NCBI GenBank assembly: GCA_964436125.1
Contig: CAYTBT010000015.1
Coordinates: 12,297-76,296, forward strand
Origin: CAYRFF01 sp964436125
GTDB lineage: Bacteria; Bacteroidota; Bacteroidia; Chitinophagales; Saprospiraceae
Reading direction: 5' to 3'
Length of the DNA stretch: 64,000 nucleotides
The notes below the pieces were generated by a model. The model made no database searches, was not told where the DNA came from, and saw only the letters and a list, made by a program, of their open reading frames with translations. Shown here in pieces: positions 43,999-52,754 of the stretch (position 1 is the stretch's first letter; each line of letters starts with the position of its first letter). The translations under genes were made by a program, and so were the position numbers.

Positions 43999-45105
43999 TT
44001 AAAAATCGTAGTCAATCTCTATATCTTTGCTGGCTACGCGTGACTGGCAGGTAAGAATATAACCTTCCTCTTTCTCATCGGGCATCAAGCCAAAATCAAA
44101 GTCCATTTCAACCTTTCCTTTCTTCAGCTTAGCCATACAAGTAGTACAAGTACCACTGCGACAAGAAAACGGTGGGTCACATCCTTCCATTTCCACTGCT
44201 TCCAATATAGTCATTTCCTGGCCAAGTTCAAATTCTATCTTCTCTCCATCGAGATTTACCGTTACGTGTGCTCTATCAGTAGGAGCAAAATCTCCCTCCT
44301 CTGCAGAAGGTTTAACATTGTCCTCTCCGTTCTTATGTTTACTTATGGTAAAATATTCACGGTGGATATTCTCAGAAGGGATACCGATTCCGGATAGAAA
44401 TTCAATAGTAGATTCTATAAGTTCACCCGGACCACAGACATAATAATGTGAAGGAAAATTATGCGTCGGATTAAGTTTTAACCATTTATCAATGACCTTG
44501 AGAGATATTCTGCCTTTACCGTGTTCAGCGGAGCCCATAGCTCTTTTCAGCCAGGAGGAGCCACCGGATTTGGAGAAATATTGATTAAGGTGGAACTGAT
44601 TTTCATACCTCTCGCTGAGCGCTTCTAATTGTTCTTTCAACATTACGGATTCCGGGCGTTTATTTCCATAAAGGAGAAACACATTGCTCTTTGGTTCTTT
44701 CTCAAGAACAGTTTTAATCATAGACATTATCGGTGTAATACCGCTACCGGCAGCAATAAAATAATGATTGCGTTGTGCATTTTCCTGCGGCTCGACAATA
44801 AAACGTCCTTCGGGAGTTCCCACAGACATTTCTGAACCTTCCAGTGACTCATCCATGAGAATCTCGGTAAAGACTCCACCTTCGACAGCTTTCACGGCAA
44901 TTGTCAATTCATCTTCATAAGGAGCGCTGCACAGTGAATAGCATCTCCGCAGGAGATTTCCATCGACTTCTTTTTCCAGTGTGAGATATTGCCCTGCCGT
45001 AAAGGCATATTTTTCTCTTAAGCCATCGGCAAAACTAAAGCGCACAAGTACGCTTTCCGGCGTATCGTTTATAACCTTGCTTACAGGTAATTTATAAAAT
45101 TCCAT
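43999..45105 (-). CDS. PaaE-like 2Fe-2S ferredoxin reductase, copy 1
   Basis: Moves electrons from NAD(P)H through FAD to a 2Fe-2S centre. Of 368 residues, the N-terminal FNR-like domain has RRCYSLCSAP (FAD binding) and GSGITPIMSMI (nucleotide binding); the C-terminal ferredoxin domain carries the plant-type cluster motif CRSGTCTTC plus a later Cys in LTCQSR. Domain order FNR then ferredoxin is that of PaaE/HmpX-type reductases. No paaABCD genes are nearby, so the oxygenase partner is unknown. A close paralogue lies at 56409-57494. Confidence 0.87.
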   Translation of the reverse strand: MEFYKLPVSKVINDTPESVLVRFSFADGLREKYAFTAGQYLTLEKEVDGNLLRRCYSLCSAPYEDELTIAVKAVEGGVFTEILMDESLEGSEMSVGTPEGRFIVEPQENAQRNHYFIAAGSGITPIMSMIKTVLEKEPKSNVFLLYGNKRPESVMLKEQLEALSERYENQFHLNQYFSKSGGSSWLKRAMGSAEHGKGRISLKVIDKWLKLNPTHNFPSHYYVCGPGELIESTIEFLSGIGIPSENIHREYFTISKHKNGEDNVKPSAEEGDFAPTDRAHVTVNLDGEKIEFELGQEMTILEAVEMEGCDPPFSCRSGTCTTCMAKLKKGKVEMDFDFGLMPDEKEEGYILTCQSRVASKDIEIDYDF

Positions 45106-45196
45106 TTTCCTTTATTTCTATGATATTCCGTTCAACATAGAGAACAAGTTATGATAAAAATGTTTTAATTTGCTGAACGGTTAATGTTATTCAATT

Positions 45197-45907
45197 ATGT
45201 ATAAGACTCTTTCAGTCATCATTCCCGCTTATAATGAATCCACAACGATAATTCCTTTACTTGAAAAGGTAGTTGCCGTGCGGCTCATAAATAAGCTCAG
45301 TATGGAAATCATCATCGTTGACGATTCTTCTACTGATGATACGGCAGCAAAGGTAAAAGAATTCAAGGAAAGTAATGACAAGATGGATATCATCCTTTTA
45401 AAACAGCAGGGGAATCAAGGGAAAGGAGCAGCCATTCACCGTGGAATTGCTGAAGCAAGTGGAGAACTTTTAATTATTCAGGACGCCGACCTTGAATACG
45501 ATCCGGCGGAATACAATCGTTTATTAAAGCCGATCTTGGATGGATTTGCTGATGTGGTTTATGGATCGAGATATATCGGTGGCAATCCGCGTCGGGCTAT
45601 GTTCTTTGGCCATTCATTTGGGAATAGGGTCTTGACGCGCATAAGCAACCTCTTTTCCAATCTCAATCTCACAGATATGGAAACCTGCTATAAGCTCTTT
45701 AAAACCGATATTATAAAAGGCTTGAAGTTGAAGGAAAAGCGTTTTGGATTTGAGCCGGAAGTTACCGCCAAGCTTGCTGACATTAAAGGCATCGCCGTCT
45801 ATGAAGTAGGAATTTCTTATTATGGACGCACCTATGATGAAGGTAAGAAAATAGGCTGGCGCGATGCTCTGAGAACAATTTATTGTATTCTGAAGTACAA
45901 TCTCTGA
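45197..45907 (+). CDS. Family 2 glycosyltransferase (dolichol-phosphate mannosyltransferase-like)
   Basis: A 236-residue GT-A enzyme without transmembrane segments. VIIPAYNES opens the fold; VDDSSTDDTA and IQDADLEYDP hold the DxD-type donor/metal sites. The compact size and RFGFEPEVTAKLA segment are typical of DPM1-like transferases that charge a polyprenyl phosphate. It is a single gene divergent from the PaaE-like reductase; substrate is not predictable. Confidence 0.88.
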   Translation: MYKTLSVIIPAYNESTTIIPLLEKVVAVRLINKLSMEIIIVDDSSTDDTAAKVKEFKESNDKMDIILLKQQGNQGKGAAIHRGIAEASGELLIIQDADLEYDPAEYNRLLKPILDGFADVVYGSRYIGGNPRRAMFFGHSFGNRVLTRISNLFSNLNLTDMETCYKLFKTDIIKGLKLKEKRFGFEPEVTAKLADIKGIAVYEVGISYYGRTYDEGKKIGWRDALRTIYCILKYNL

Positions 45908-46021
45908 GCGCTTGTTGCTGCCGGCATTCCCTTTTGCATCGCTCCTCTAGTTTCTATCCACAGACATAAGCATGCTTACGATCCTTTATCAATATTTGCT
46001 TAAAGTCAAGCACAAAATGAG

Positions 46022-46348
46022 CTAAAATGCAAAGGAATCTCCACAGCCACAGACGCGTTGAGCCTGTTCATTTTTAAAGTAAAAGCCCTTCCCTTGAAAG
46101 CCACCGGAATATTCAAGCTCTACTTCTTGTAGATATACACTACTTTTTTTATCTGTTACGATATTTATCACCTTATGCTCGGAAACAAGATCATCCTCAG
46201 CTAGCTTATTATCAAAGTTCATCACATATATAAGTCCGGAACATCCACCGGGCTTTATGCTCACTCGGATAAACTCGGAAGAGTCGATCTCGCCTGATTT
46301 AATAATCCGTTGAATCTGCTTACTTGCTTCAGTTGAAAGTGTAATCAT
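46022..46348 (-). CDS. HesB/IscA-type Fe-S carrier
   Basis: A 108-residue A-type carrier, started at ATG 46348 (MITLSTEASK) as in the family; 37 further upstream codons lack family similarity. Conserved cysteines are C36 (GGCSG) and C100/C102 (CGCG). It accepts or delivers Fe-S clusters, complementing the suf operon at 7.6-13.2 kb. A TAnnTTTG box ends only 5 nt before the ATG, hinting at a very short leader. No iscS, iscU or hscA neighbours are present, so SufA- versus ErpA-type role is unresolved. Confidence 0.9.
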   Translation of the reverse strand: MITLSTEASKQIQRIIKSGEIDSSEFIRVSIKPGGCSGLIYVMNFDNKLAEDDLVSEHKVINIVTDKKSSVYLQEVELEYSGGFQGKGFYFKNEQAQRVCGCGDSFAF

Positions 46349-46353
46349 ATAGT

Positions 46354-46361
46354 CAAAACTA
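46354..46361 (-). promoter_or_regulatory. Putative -7 box of the IscA-like gene
   Basis: Minus-strand TAGTTTTG, exact TAnnTTTG, 5 nt before the proposed ATG. If real, the mRNA would be almost leaderless; no -33 box was found. Confidence 0.3.
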
Positions 46362-46565
46362 TTATGGCCACAGAAGAGTTCCGCGGATCGGTTCAAATTA
46401 TCATACCGTCTATTCATTGGCAATTTTCTTTCCAATGCTTCCTTCTCCCTTGCAGTCAATCACTCAATACATACAATGCCTCAGAGGCGGTGTATTGCAT
46501 GATTTAGGCATTATATGTTCCCGTTTCCACAAATTTATTCATGTCTCAGTTATACGTAGATGGCT

Positions 46566-46733
46566 TTAAGGAGATTGACCCAATGAAATACATCCTAATG
46601 TGAGACATAAAACCCCTAATATCGTATAAATCCCGATGTATAATGAACTCAAAAGAGCATTTGCGTAAACGAGATAATATATAAAATGGAGAAAAATACT
46701 TAATATAGCCGCAAGAAATGAAAACAAGCTCAT
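46566..46733 (-). CDS. Possible small membrane protein
   Basis: About 55 residues from ATG 46733 (MSLFSFLAAIL); longer in-frame starts at 46751 and 46760 would overlap the M23 gene. It has two hydrophobic stretches (AAILSIFLHFIYYLVYA and IGIYTILGVLCLTLGC), consistent with a two-helix membrane peptide. There is no recognised family and no clear promoter, so it may be an accidental ORF. Confidence 0.4.
   Translation of the reverse strand: MSLFSFLAAILSIFLHFIYYLVYANALLSSLYIGIYTILGVLCLTLGCISLGQSP
46659..46672 (-). repeat. Recurrent motif, near copy
   Basis: Minus-strand CGTTTACGCAAATG, 11 of 14, inside the small membrane ORF (Val-Tyr-Ala-Asn-Ala), 74 nt before the M23 gene. Confidence 0.4.
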
Positions 46734-46745
46734 AATTATCGGTTT

Positions 46746-48476
46746 ATGCATACAAGACATTTTATATTTATTGCCTTGGCGGGCTTTGTCGGCCTATTAA
46801 GTCCAATGATTCAAGCACAGGAGAACCCATTTGACTCACTTGATCTGGGGTCGCCGGTGGGCAGGAGTTTAAAGCTATCAGGGACATTCGGAGAACTGCG
46901 GTCGAGTCATTTCCACGGAGGATTGGATATTAAATCGAGCAATGGAAGGATCGGCGATCCGGTCTATGCAATAGCCGATGGATGGATAAGTAGAATCAAG
47001 ATTCAATCCGGTGGCTATGGGCAGGCATTGTACATCGATCATCCCAATGGAATGCGGAGCGTTTATGGTCACTTGCATGCGATTGCTCCTGAATTCTTGC
47101 AACTAGTCAGAGATTCCCAATACTTTTATCAGTCCTTCCATGTAGATCTTCATTTTAAGAAAGGTAAAATCCCCGTGAAGCAAGGCGATCAAATAGCAGA
47201 AATGGGAAGCAAAGGATACTCATTTGGGCCGCATCTGCACTTTGAAATACGGAACGCAACCAATGATGTGCCATATAATCCACTGCTTTTCCTCAAGGAT
47301 ATTTATGATACGCGAGCTCCTGTAATCCGAGACTTGGACCTGATTTATCTTGACAAAGATTTAAAAATTATTCATCGGAAAGATATTCCCTTGAGAAAGA
47401 ATAATGGCGGCTATCGGGCTACAACTACATCTCAAGTTCCTGCCGGGCAGCACTTTTCACTTTCAATCAGGACTTATGACAGGCAGAATGGAACGGGAAA
47501 TCACAATGGTATTTATGCACTGGAATTATGGCGAGAAGACAGTCTAATACAGAAGATCGAAATGGATTCTATTCCATATTCCGTGATTCATCAACTCAAT
47601 GGATATGTTGATTATCCCCAATACAATAAGTATGGCCGCCGTTATCATCGCCTCACGGAATTAAGCTTGGATGACTTGCCGGTTTATGCACTTTCAGAAC
47701 CTCTGCACTACTTAAACATTAAGGAAGAGGAAACGCATAACTATAAATTGATCGTCCGAGATTTTCTCGTTAATTCTACGAGTGTAAAATTTACTATTGA
47801 GGGCATCAATCAACCACCTTTAAGGGCAAGCAGTGTATTCAATTACAGGATATTCTACGATTCTGCCAATCTTATCCGACTTAACTCCTTCGCCATATAT
47901 TTTCCTGTGAATTCCATTTACACCGATCAGAATCTCTATTTAAGTACAGTAAGTGATGCGTCCGAGGCGTATTTATCTCCGGTACTACAATTTACCAGTG
48001 GAAAATTCCCCTTGAATAAAGCTCTTACTGTTAAATATGATGTCTCTAGCTTAGGCAAAAGAGGAAAAGCAAAGCTTTTCCTCGCCCGCTGTGAAACCAA
48101 TTCTTTCATTAATGTCGGCACGGAAATCCGCAATGATTCAATCATCGGCCATCCGGATGAAATAGGTAATTATGCGGTAATGCAAGACACTATCCCACCG
48201 GAAATACAGATCATACGTTCCAGCAAATCGCCGAGCGCCGGCTATCGATTTGTCTTTCAGATCGACGATAATTTCAATACCGGTGGAAATGTTCCATCGC
48301 TTAAAATGTGGGCAGAATTAGATGAAAAGTGGCATCTCGGTGAAGAAGTCATTAAATATCATCGCTTTTATGTTCCGGTACCCGAGGAAAAGACCGGCAA
48401 TAATCATGTATTGAAAGTCTATGCAGTGGATGCACTCGGCAATAAAGCTGTGAAGAAAGTGGAGTTTAGGTATTGA
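46746..48476 (+). CDS. M23-family peptidase (LytM-like), exported
   Basis: A 576-residue secreted protein. The signal peptide ends near QAQE (residue 25). The zinc peptidase domain contains SSHFHGGLDI (His57 and Asp61 as metal ligands) and GPHLHFE (about 163), the HxxxD and HxH motifs of LytM/lysostaphin-like endopeptidases. The remaining about 400 residues are beta-rich with no assigned domain. A role in cell-wall remodelling, or as a degenerate LytM activator, is possible; the metal ligands look complete, favouring activity. Confidence 0.88.
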   Translation: MHTRHFIFIALAGFVGLLSPMIQAQENPFDSLDLGSPVGRSLKLSGTFGELRSSHFHGGLDIKSSNGRIGDPVYAIADGWISRIKIQSGGYGQALYIDHPNGMRSVYGHLHAIAPEFLQLVRDSQYFYQSFHVDLHFKKGKIPVKQGDQIAEMGSKGYSFGPHLHFEIRNATNDVPYNPLLFLKDIYDTRAPVIRDLDLIYLDKDLKIIHRKDIPLRKNNGGYRATTTSQVPAGQHFSLSIRTYDRQNGTGNHNGIYALELWREDSLIQKIEMDSIPYSVIHQLNGYVDYPQYNKYGRRYHRLTELSLDDLPVYALSEPLHYLNIKEEETHNYKLIVRDFLVNSTSVKFTIEGINQPPLRASSVFNYRIFYDSANLIRLNSFAIYFPVNSIYTDQNLYLSTVSDASEAYLSPVLQFTSGKFPLNKALTVKYDVSSLGKRGKAKLFLARCETNSFINVGTEIRNDSIIGHPDEIGNYAVMQDTIPPEIQIIRSSKSPSAGYRFVFQIDDNFNTGGNVPSLKMWAELDEKWHLGEEVIKYHRFYVPVPEEKTGNNHVLKVYAVDALGNKAVKKVEFRY

Positions 48477-48629
48477 AGCCTATATTATCTCCTATCACCG
48501 GAATACATTATCTACAAAGCTACAACACTTGCCACTATACTACCCTTTGCATCGATTTACAGCATCAGCTTAAACAATCCACAAGAAAATGGCTTTAACT
48601 CCCAAGAGAAATCATAAAATCAATCTAAT

Positions 48630-49112
48630 ATGCCTAAACATCCGACACCTCTTGAAGTAGGAATGGACGCTCCTGATTTTACAGCAACAATTGAAACCGG
48701 CGAGCAAGTAAGTCTAAGTGATTACGCCGGTAAAAAACTGATTTTATTCTTTTATCCAAAGGATGATACACCGGGTTGTACCAAGGAGAATTGCAATCTC
48801 CGCGACAATTATGCGAGATTGAAAGAAATGGGATTTGAATTACTCGGTGTGAGCGCTGATTCGGCAGAAAAACACAACAAATTTATTGAGAAATACTCCT
48901 TGCCCTTCCATCTTATTACAGATGGCAATAAAAAACTCATAGAACAATATGGAGTATGGGGTGAGAAAAAGAACTTCGGTGTGACATATCAAGGGCTTTA
49001 CAGAACTACATTTGTGATTGATGAAAATAGCAAGATAGAGGCCATTTTTAAGTCTGTTAAAACCGGAAACCATACCGAGCAGATCTTAACGCGTCTCGGC
49101 ATAGAGGCATAG
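48630..49112 (+). CDS. bcp: Thioredoxin-dependent thiol peroxidase (Bcp/PrxQ type)
   Basis: Reduces hydroperoxides with thioredoxin as donor. The 160 residues show the peroxidatic cysteine C50 in DDTPGCTKE and resolving cysteine C55 four residues on, the PrxQ pattern. The start is ATG 48630 with the family-like opening LEVGMDAPDFTATI. It is a single gene 153 nt after the M23 gene. Cytoplasmic; no signal peptide. Confidence 0.94.
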   Translation: MPKHPTPLEVGMDAPDFTATIETGEQVSLSDYAGKKLILFFYPKDDTPGCTKENCNLRDNYARLKEMGFELLGVSADSAEKHNKFIEKYSLPFHLITDGNKKLIEQYGVWGEKKNFGVTYQGLYRTTFVIDENSKIEAIFKSVKTGNHTEQILTRLGIEA

Positions 49113-49275
49113 CTACCTCGCCTCCGATAAAATTTTATTGCCCGGGCTTTTCAAGTTCGTAGAATCGACAATTCCGGTAAGAATATATCGATTTAACATC
49201 AAGGTCAAAATAATACTTGTTTAATAGTGATAATATCATTACCTTGTAGCCATTGAGCTTATAAAATCGAGTATT

Positions 49276-50142
49276 ATGAAAAAAGCCTTAACCATGAGCT
49301 TTCTCATATTGGTAATTATTTCCTGTCAAGAAAGCTCGAAAAGCTATGATATCAGCTGGAAATTAAATCGCAATAAAAGCATTTACTATCGAGCAGAAGT
49401 AGATCGAAATCCCTCCGGTGATAAAGCTCCGGATAACAATCCCACAAGTGCTGATTCAGATAACAAGAATAAACTGCAGCTGAAAGAATGGTATAAGAGA
49501 ATCGTTGACACCTACGGTGATTATACTTTCTCATGCAAGTTGTCCTCTATAAACGACAGTCTCCTACAATTGGAGATGGAACGGCACTATGGACCTATTG
49601 ATAGCACTGTGGATATACTCGCCCAATTTAAAAATGCCCTATCTCCTATTCTGGGTGACAATTTTATTTCAACGACTTTAACACCTTCAGGCATATTTGA
49701 AAGAGGGACTTTAAACCTTCATCAATCCAATATCATTGCTTTATTTTTTCAACTCCCACCGAGTCCCATTCACCTGGGTGATAAATGGTCCATCAATGTT
49801 AATTTCTTTAAAACTAATCAAGCAAAACCGGATTCGACCTACTTTTTAAATAAGATATGGCTCGCAGATGTGACTAAGAAGAATAAGAAAGATATCGCAA
49901 CTATAAAATATCATATCGTCCAATATCGCGGAGGCCGATTACACCTTGATTCTATCTATGACATCAAATTAAATTCCCCTGAATTCCATATAAAATACGA
50001 GTACAGAGCAACGGGGCATTTTTCTCTTGACAAAGGTCGTTGGATAGATTATGAAGGGAAGCTCAATAAAAATGCGCAGGGCTTATTTCCCATATCGATA
50101 AGCGAGGAATATACGCTTAGCCCGCAGACAAGCACATTTTAG
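49276..50142 (+). CDS. Lipoprotein, unknown function
   Basis: A 288-residue protein with a short signal ending in lipobox-like VIISC (Cys17). The mature part is beta-rich (LEMERHYGPIDST, LGDKWSINVNFF, YRATGHFSLDKG) without a recognised catalytic motif. It resembles Bacteroidota proteins of the DUF6263 type by overall look only. It is convergent with ndh; the 14-bp motif sits in the gap. Confidence 0.6.
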   Translation: MKKALTMSFLILVIISCQESSKSYDISWKLNRNKSIYYRAEVDRNPSGDKAPDNNPTSADSDNKNKLQLKEWYKRIVDTYGDYTFSCKLSSINDSLLQLEMERHYGPIDSTVDILAQFKNALSPILGDNFISTTLTPSGIFERGTLNLHQSNIIALFFQLPPSPIHLGDKWSINVNFFKTNQAKPDSTYFLNKIWLADVTKKNKKDIATIKYHIVQYRGGRLHLDSIYDIKLNSPEFHIKYEYRATGHFSLDKGRWIDYEGKLNKNAQGLFPISISEEYTLSPQTSTF

Positions 50143-50191
50143 CCATTTTTTCTGCCCGGACATAAAAGATAGAGGAAGGAAAAAGGCAAAA

Positions 50192-50205
50192 CATTTGCGG
50201 AAGCT
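50192..50205 (-). repeat. Recurrent 14-bp motif, exact copy in a convergent gap
   Basis: Minus-strand AGCTTCCGCAAATG between the 3' ends of the lipoprotein and ndh genes, where a promoter for an annotated gene is not expected. Confidence 0.75.
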
Positions 50206-50258
50206 AATATCCATTCAATTATCCCATATAGGACTGCAATAAGGTATTGAGAGCTTAT

Positions 50259-51578
50259 TTAATGCTCATGCAACTCGAGCTCAGTACGTGTGCGAGCATC
50301 TTCACGTCTCTGATATGGCCTTATAATCAAACGCAGTGACTGGTCATAAGAAAAGTAATTCCAGAGCCAATTAATCATCACAAAGAGCTTATTTTTTACT
50401 CCGATAAGCGAGAAAAGATGCACTCCGAGCCACAGAACCCAAGCAAAAAAGCCACTAAAGCGAAACGATGGCAGATCTGCAACCGCCTTATTCCGGCCTA
50501 TTGTCGCAAGTGTACCTTTATTCTTGTACTGAAAACTCTTCCACTTCTTTCCCTTTAAACTCCGCTTAAGATTGGCAGCGAGGAGCCGTGATTGTTGAAT
50601 AGCTACCTGAGCAACTTGTGGATGGCCACGCTTGTATTCATCGCTCAACATAAGTGCAAGATCACCTACAGCATAGATATTGTCGTGGCGTTCAAGCCTA
50701 TTATATCTATCGACCAATATTCGATCCCCTCCGCCCACGCAATCTTCCAGTCCCAGTATTATTCGGGCTTTCACACCAGCGGCCCATGTAAGATTACTCG
50801 TAGGAATTTTCTTGCCATTGCTCAACAGGGCATTGGTCCCATCATAACCTTCAACGCGTACATCGAGGTGTACCACCACACCCATATCTTCCAGGAAGCG
50901 CAATGCATCCTTACTCGATTCATCTTTCATGCCATTCAAGAGCTCCGCGTCTGATTGCACCAGATGTATTTCCACATCCGCAGGATCAATTTCTTTGTAA
51001 TCTTTGGGGAGGATAAAGTTTCTCATTTCAGCCAATGCCCCGGCAAGTTCAACGCCTGTGGGGCCACCGCCGACAATAACGATTGTCAGATATTCTTTCC
51101 GTTTCTGCATGTCTGTCTCCGTAAGCGCACGCTCAAAGTCATACAGGATATTATTCCGCAAGTAAATCGACTCAGAAACGGATTTTAAGGTGAAGGCATT
51201 CTCTTCGATGTCTTTCATCCCAAAGAAATTATTTCCCGCACCGGTTGCAAGAATTAATTCATCATAGGCAATATCGCCTATATCGGTCTCCACATAACTC
51301 TGTTCAGGATTAACCGCAAGCAATTCTGCGATACGGATATGGACATTGTCAATTTTCTGAAATATTTTCCGTAAGGGGAATATTATTGAACTCGGTTCAA
51401 GACCCGACATCGCAACCTGATAAAACAATGGTTGAAATTGGTGAAAATTATTCACATCCATGAGGACAACCTGATAATCGGAATTCCTCAATCTATATGC
51501 AGCGTTTAAACCGGCAAATCCCGCACCCACGATTAAAACGCGCTTTTTGTCTGTTTTAGGAAGATTGGCATCTAGCAT
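50259..51578 (-). CDS. ndh: Type II NADH:quinone oxidoreductase
   Basis: Single-subunit, non-proton-pumping NADH dehydrogenase at the membrane. The product has 439 residues from ATG 51578 (MLDANLPKTD). The FAD motif is VGAGFAGLNAAYRL; the second Rossmann motif VGGGPTGVELAGALAEM binds NADH; the family's TWAAGVKA and IYAVGDLA segments follow. The C-terminal hydrophobic stretch (FFAWVLWLGVHLFSLIGV) anchors it. No complex I genes are in the window. It is 224 nt from the small hypothetical gene. Confidence 0.92.
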   Translation of the reverse strand: MLDANLPKTDKKRVLIVGAGFAGLNAAYRLRNSDYQVVLMDVNNFHQFQPLFYQVAMSGLEPSSIIFPLRKIFQKIDNVHIRIAELLAVNPEQSYVETDIGDIAYDELILATGAGNNFFGMKDIEENAFTLKSVSESIYLRNNILYDFERALTETDMQKRKEYLTIVIVGGGPTGVELAGALAEMRNFILPKDYKEIDPADVEIHLVQSDAELLNGMKDESSKDALRFLEDMGVVVHLDVRVEGYDGTNALLSNGKKIPTSNLTWAAGVKARIILGLEDCVGGGDRILVDRYNRLERHDNIYAVGDLALMLSDEYKRGHPQVAQVAIQQSRLLAANLKRSLKGKKWKSFQYKNKGTLATIGRNKAVADLPSFRFSGFFAWVLWLGVHLFSLIGVKNKLFVMINWLWNYFSYDQSLRLIIRPYQRREDARTRTELELHEH

Positions 51579-51832
51579 AATATCTTTTTTGCTCGTAGAA
51601 CATTGCAATCTGCATAAAGATTAAGGGAATGGCCGGTATTTTATAGCGCATTGGAAATTTTTTCTATCCGTGTATTCCTTCTTGAATTGTTCACTCGTAC
51701 CCTGAAGTAGCGGCATAATTTCAATTCCTCCGACTGAGAAAGAGCACTTGTCGCTTGCTATCCGCCAGGCAAGAGAAAAGGAGGCATAATACTTCTCGGA
51801 AATCTCTCCGGGATTTATAGTGATAGGAGGAA

Positions 51833-52423
51833 TTACCGGCCTCCGACTCTACGCATTTTCTTCTGTACTTTCTTGGGTTTGAGCTGGTTCATCGGCGTGA
51901 CATCATCCGCTTCATGTACTTCAGTGTTCTCCGGCTTCTCAGCATTTTCAACTGCCTTTTCCTTCATAGGACTCCTCTCAAAAATGATGACCTTTTTCCA
52001 TGTGTATAAGGGCTTTTCATTCACCTTATGCACATAAACATCCTCCGGTTCAAGATTATCAGCATCAGTCCCCTTCATAAAAATATCGATGTCATAAACA
52101 TTGCCATCTACACCTTTAAAATCCGAGCAGACAAAATACGTGTCGTCTCCCATATAGGAAAGCTCATTTTTGTGGATACGGATTAATTTCAGCTTAAGCT
52201 CTTTCTCATAATTTTCTGCATCTACTATAAAATACCCATTATTTTCTGCTTTAACCTCCCTAATATACTCAGCGACAGCTCGTCGGAAATCAGTCTTGGA
52301 AATATCGGCATCCTTAAACATTTTACTACTCCTCGTTCCCATTCCATGTTGTGCTTGAAGTGCCGTCCCTACTCCCAAGAAAACAAGGATTAACATTCCG
52401 CTTATTAGTTTATGTACACGCAT
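51833..52423 (-). CDS. Exported protein, unknown function
   Basis: A 196-residue protein with a signal peptide ending near ALQAQH (about residue 26). It is charged, with a basic C-terminus (KPKKVQKKMRRVGGR), which may bind nucleic acid or an acidic surface. No family is recognised. It is a single minus-strand gene; a near copy of the 14-bp motif lies 45 nt upstream. Confidence 0.55.
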   Translation of the reverse strand: MRVHKLISGMLILVFLGVGTALQAQHGMGTRSSKMFKDADISKTDFRRAVAEYIREVKAENNGYFIVDAENYEKELKLKLIRIHKNELSYMGDDTYFVCSDFKGVDGNVYDIDIFMKGTDADNLEPEDVYVHKVNEKPLYTWKKVIIFERSPMKEKAVENAEKPENTEVHEADDVTPMNQLKPKKVQKKMRRVGGR

Positions 52424-52467
52424 AATAGATATTTTTCTCTGATAAAATCAATTTTCATTAATGTAAC

Positions 52468-52481
52468 CGCTTCCGCAAATG
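52468..52481 (+). repeat. Recurrent 14-bp motif, near copy
   Basis: CGCTTCCGCAAATG, 13 of 14, 45 nt upstream of the minus-strand hypothetical gene, which sees CATTTGCGGAAGCG. Confidence 0.6.
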
Positions 52482-52706
52482 TGGATACGCATTCCATTTG
52501 CCATCAGTAAATCCTGGTAAGGCCTGTGGTCTATGTATTACGGTCGATCACTCTTTTCCTTCATGATACATGAATTCATGGCAATAATACGAGAAATATC
52601 TTGCTTTCTTGTAAATCAGCCAAGAAAAATCTCGAGTTGTCCTCCTAGCTTCTAGCTCAGGTATTTCTCGGGGATCCCAGGATCTTATGTGCTGATAAAA
52701 ATTTGA

Positions 52707-52738
52707 TTTGATGCACTTCACAGAAAAGCTTACTTTTG
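52707..52738 (+). promoter_or_regulatory. Promoter of phosphodiesterase copy 1
   Basis: TTTG at 52707-52710, 20 nt, then TACTTTTG at 52731-52738, an exact Bacteroidota TTTG-N19-21-TAnnTTTG promoter. The ATG at 52755 follows 16 nt later, which rules out the upstream TTG start at 52740. Confidence 0.7.
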
Positions 52739-52754
52739 CTTGAAAATATACAAT

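Larger units (their letters stand above)
52424..52754. other. Intergenic region with a phosphodiesterase promoter
   Basis: 331 nt between divergent genes, holding a near copy of the 14-bp motif (52468-52481) and a well-formed promoter (52707-52738). No ORF was supported. Confidence 0.55.
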
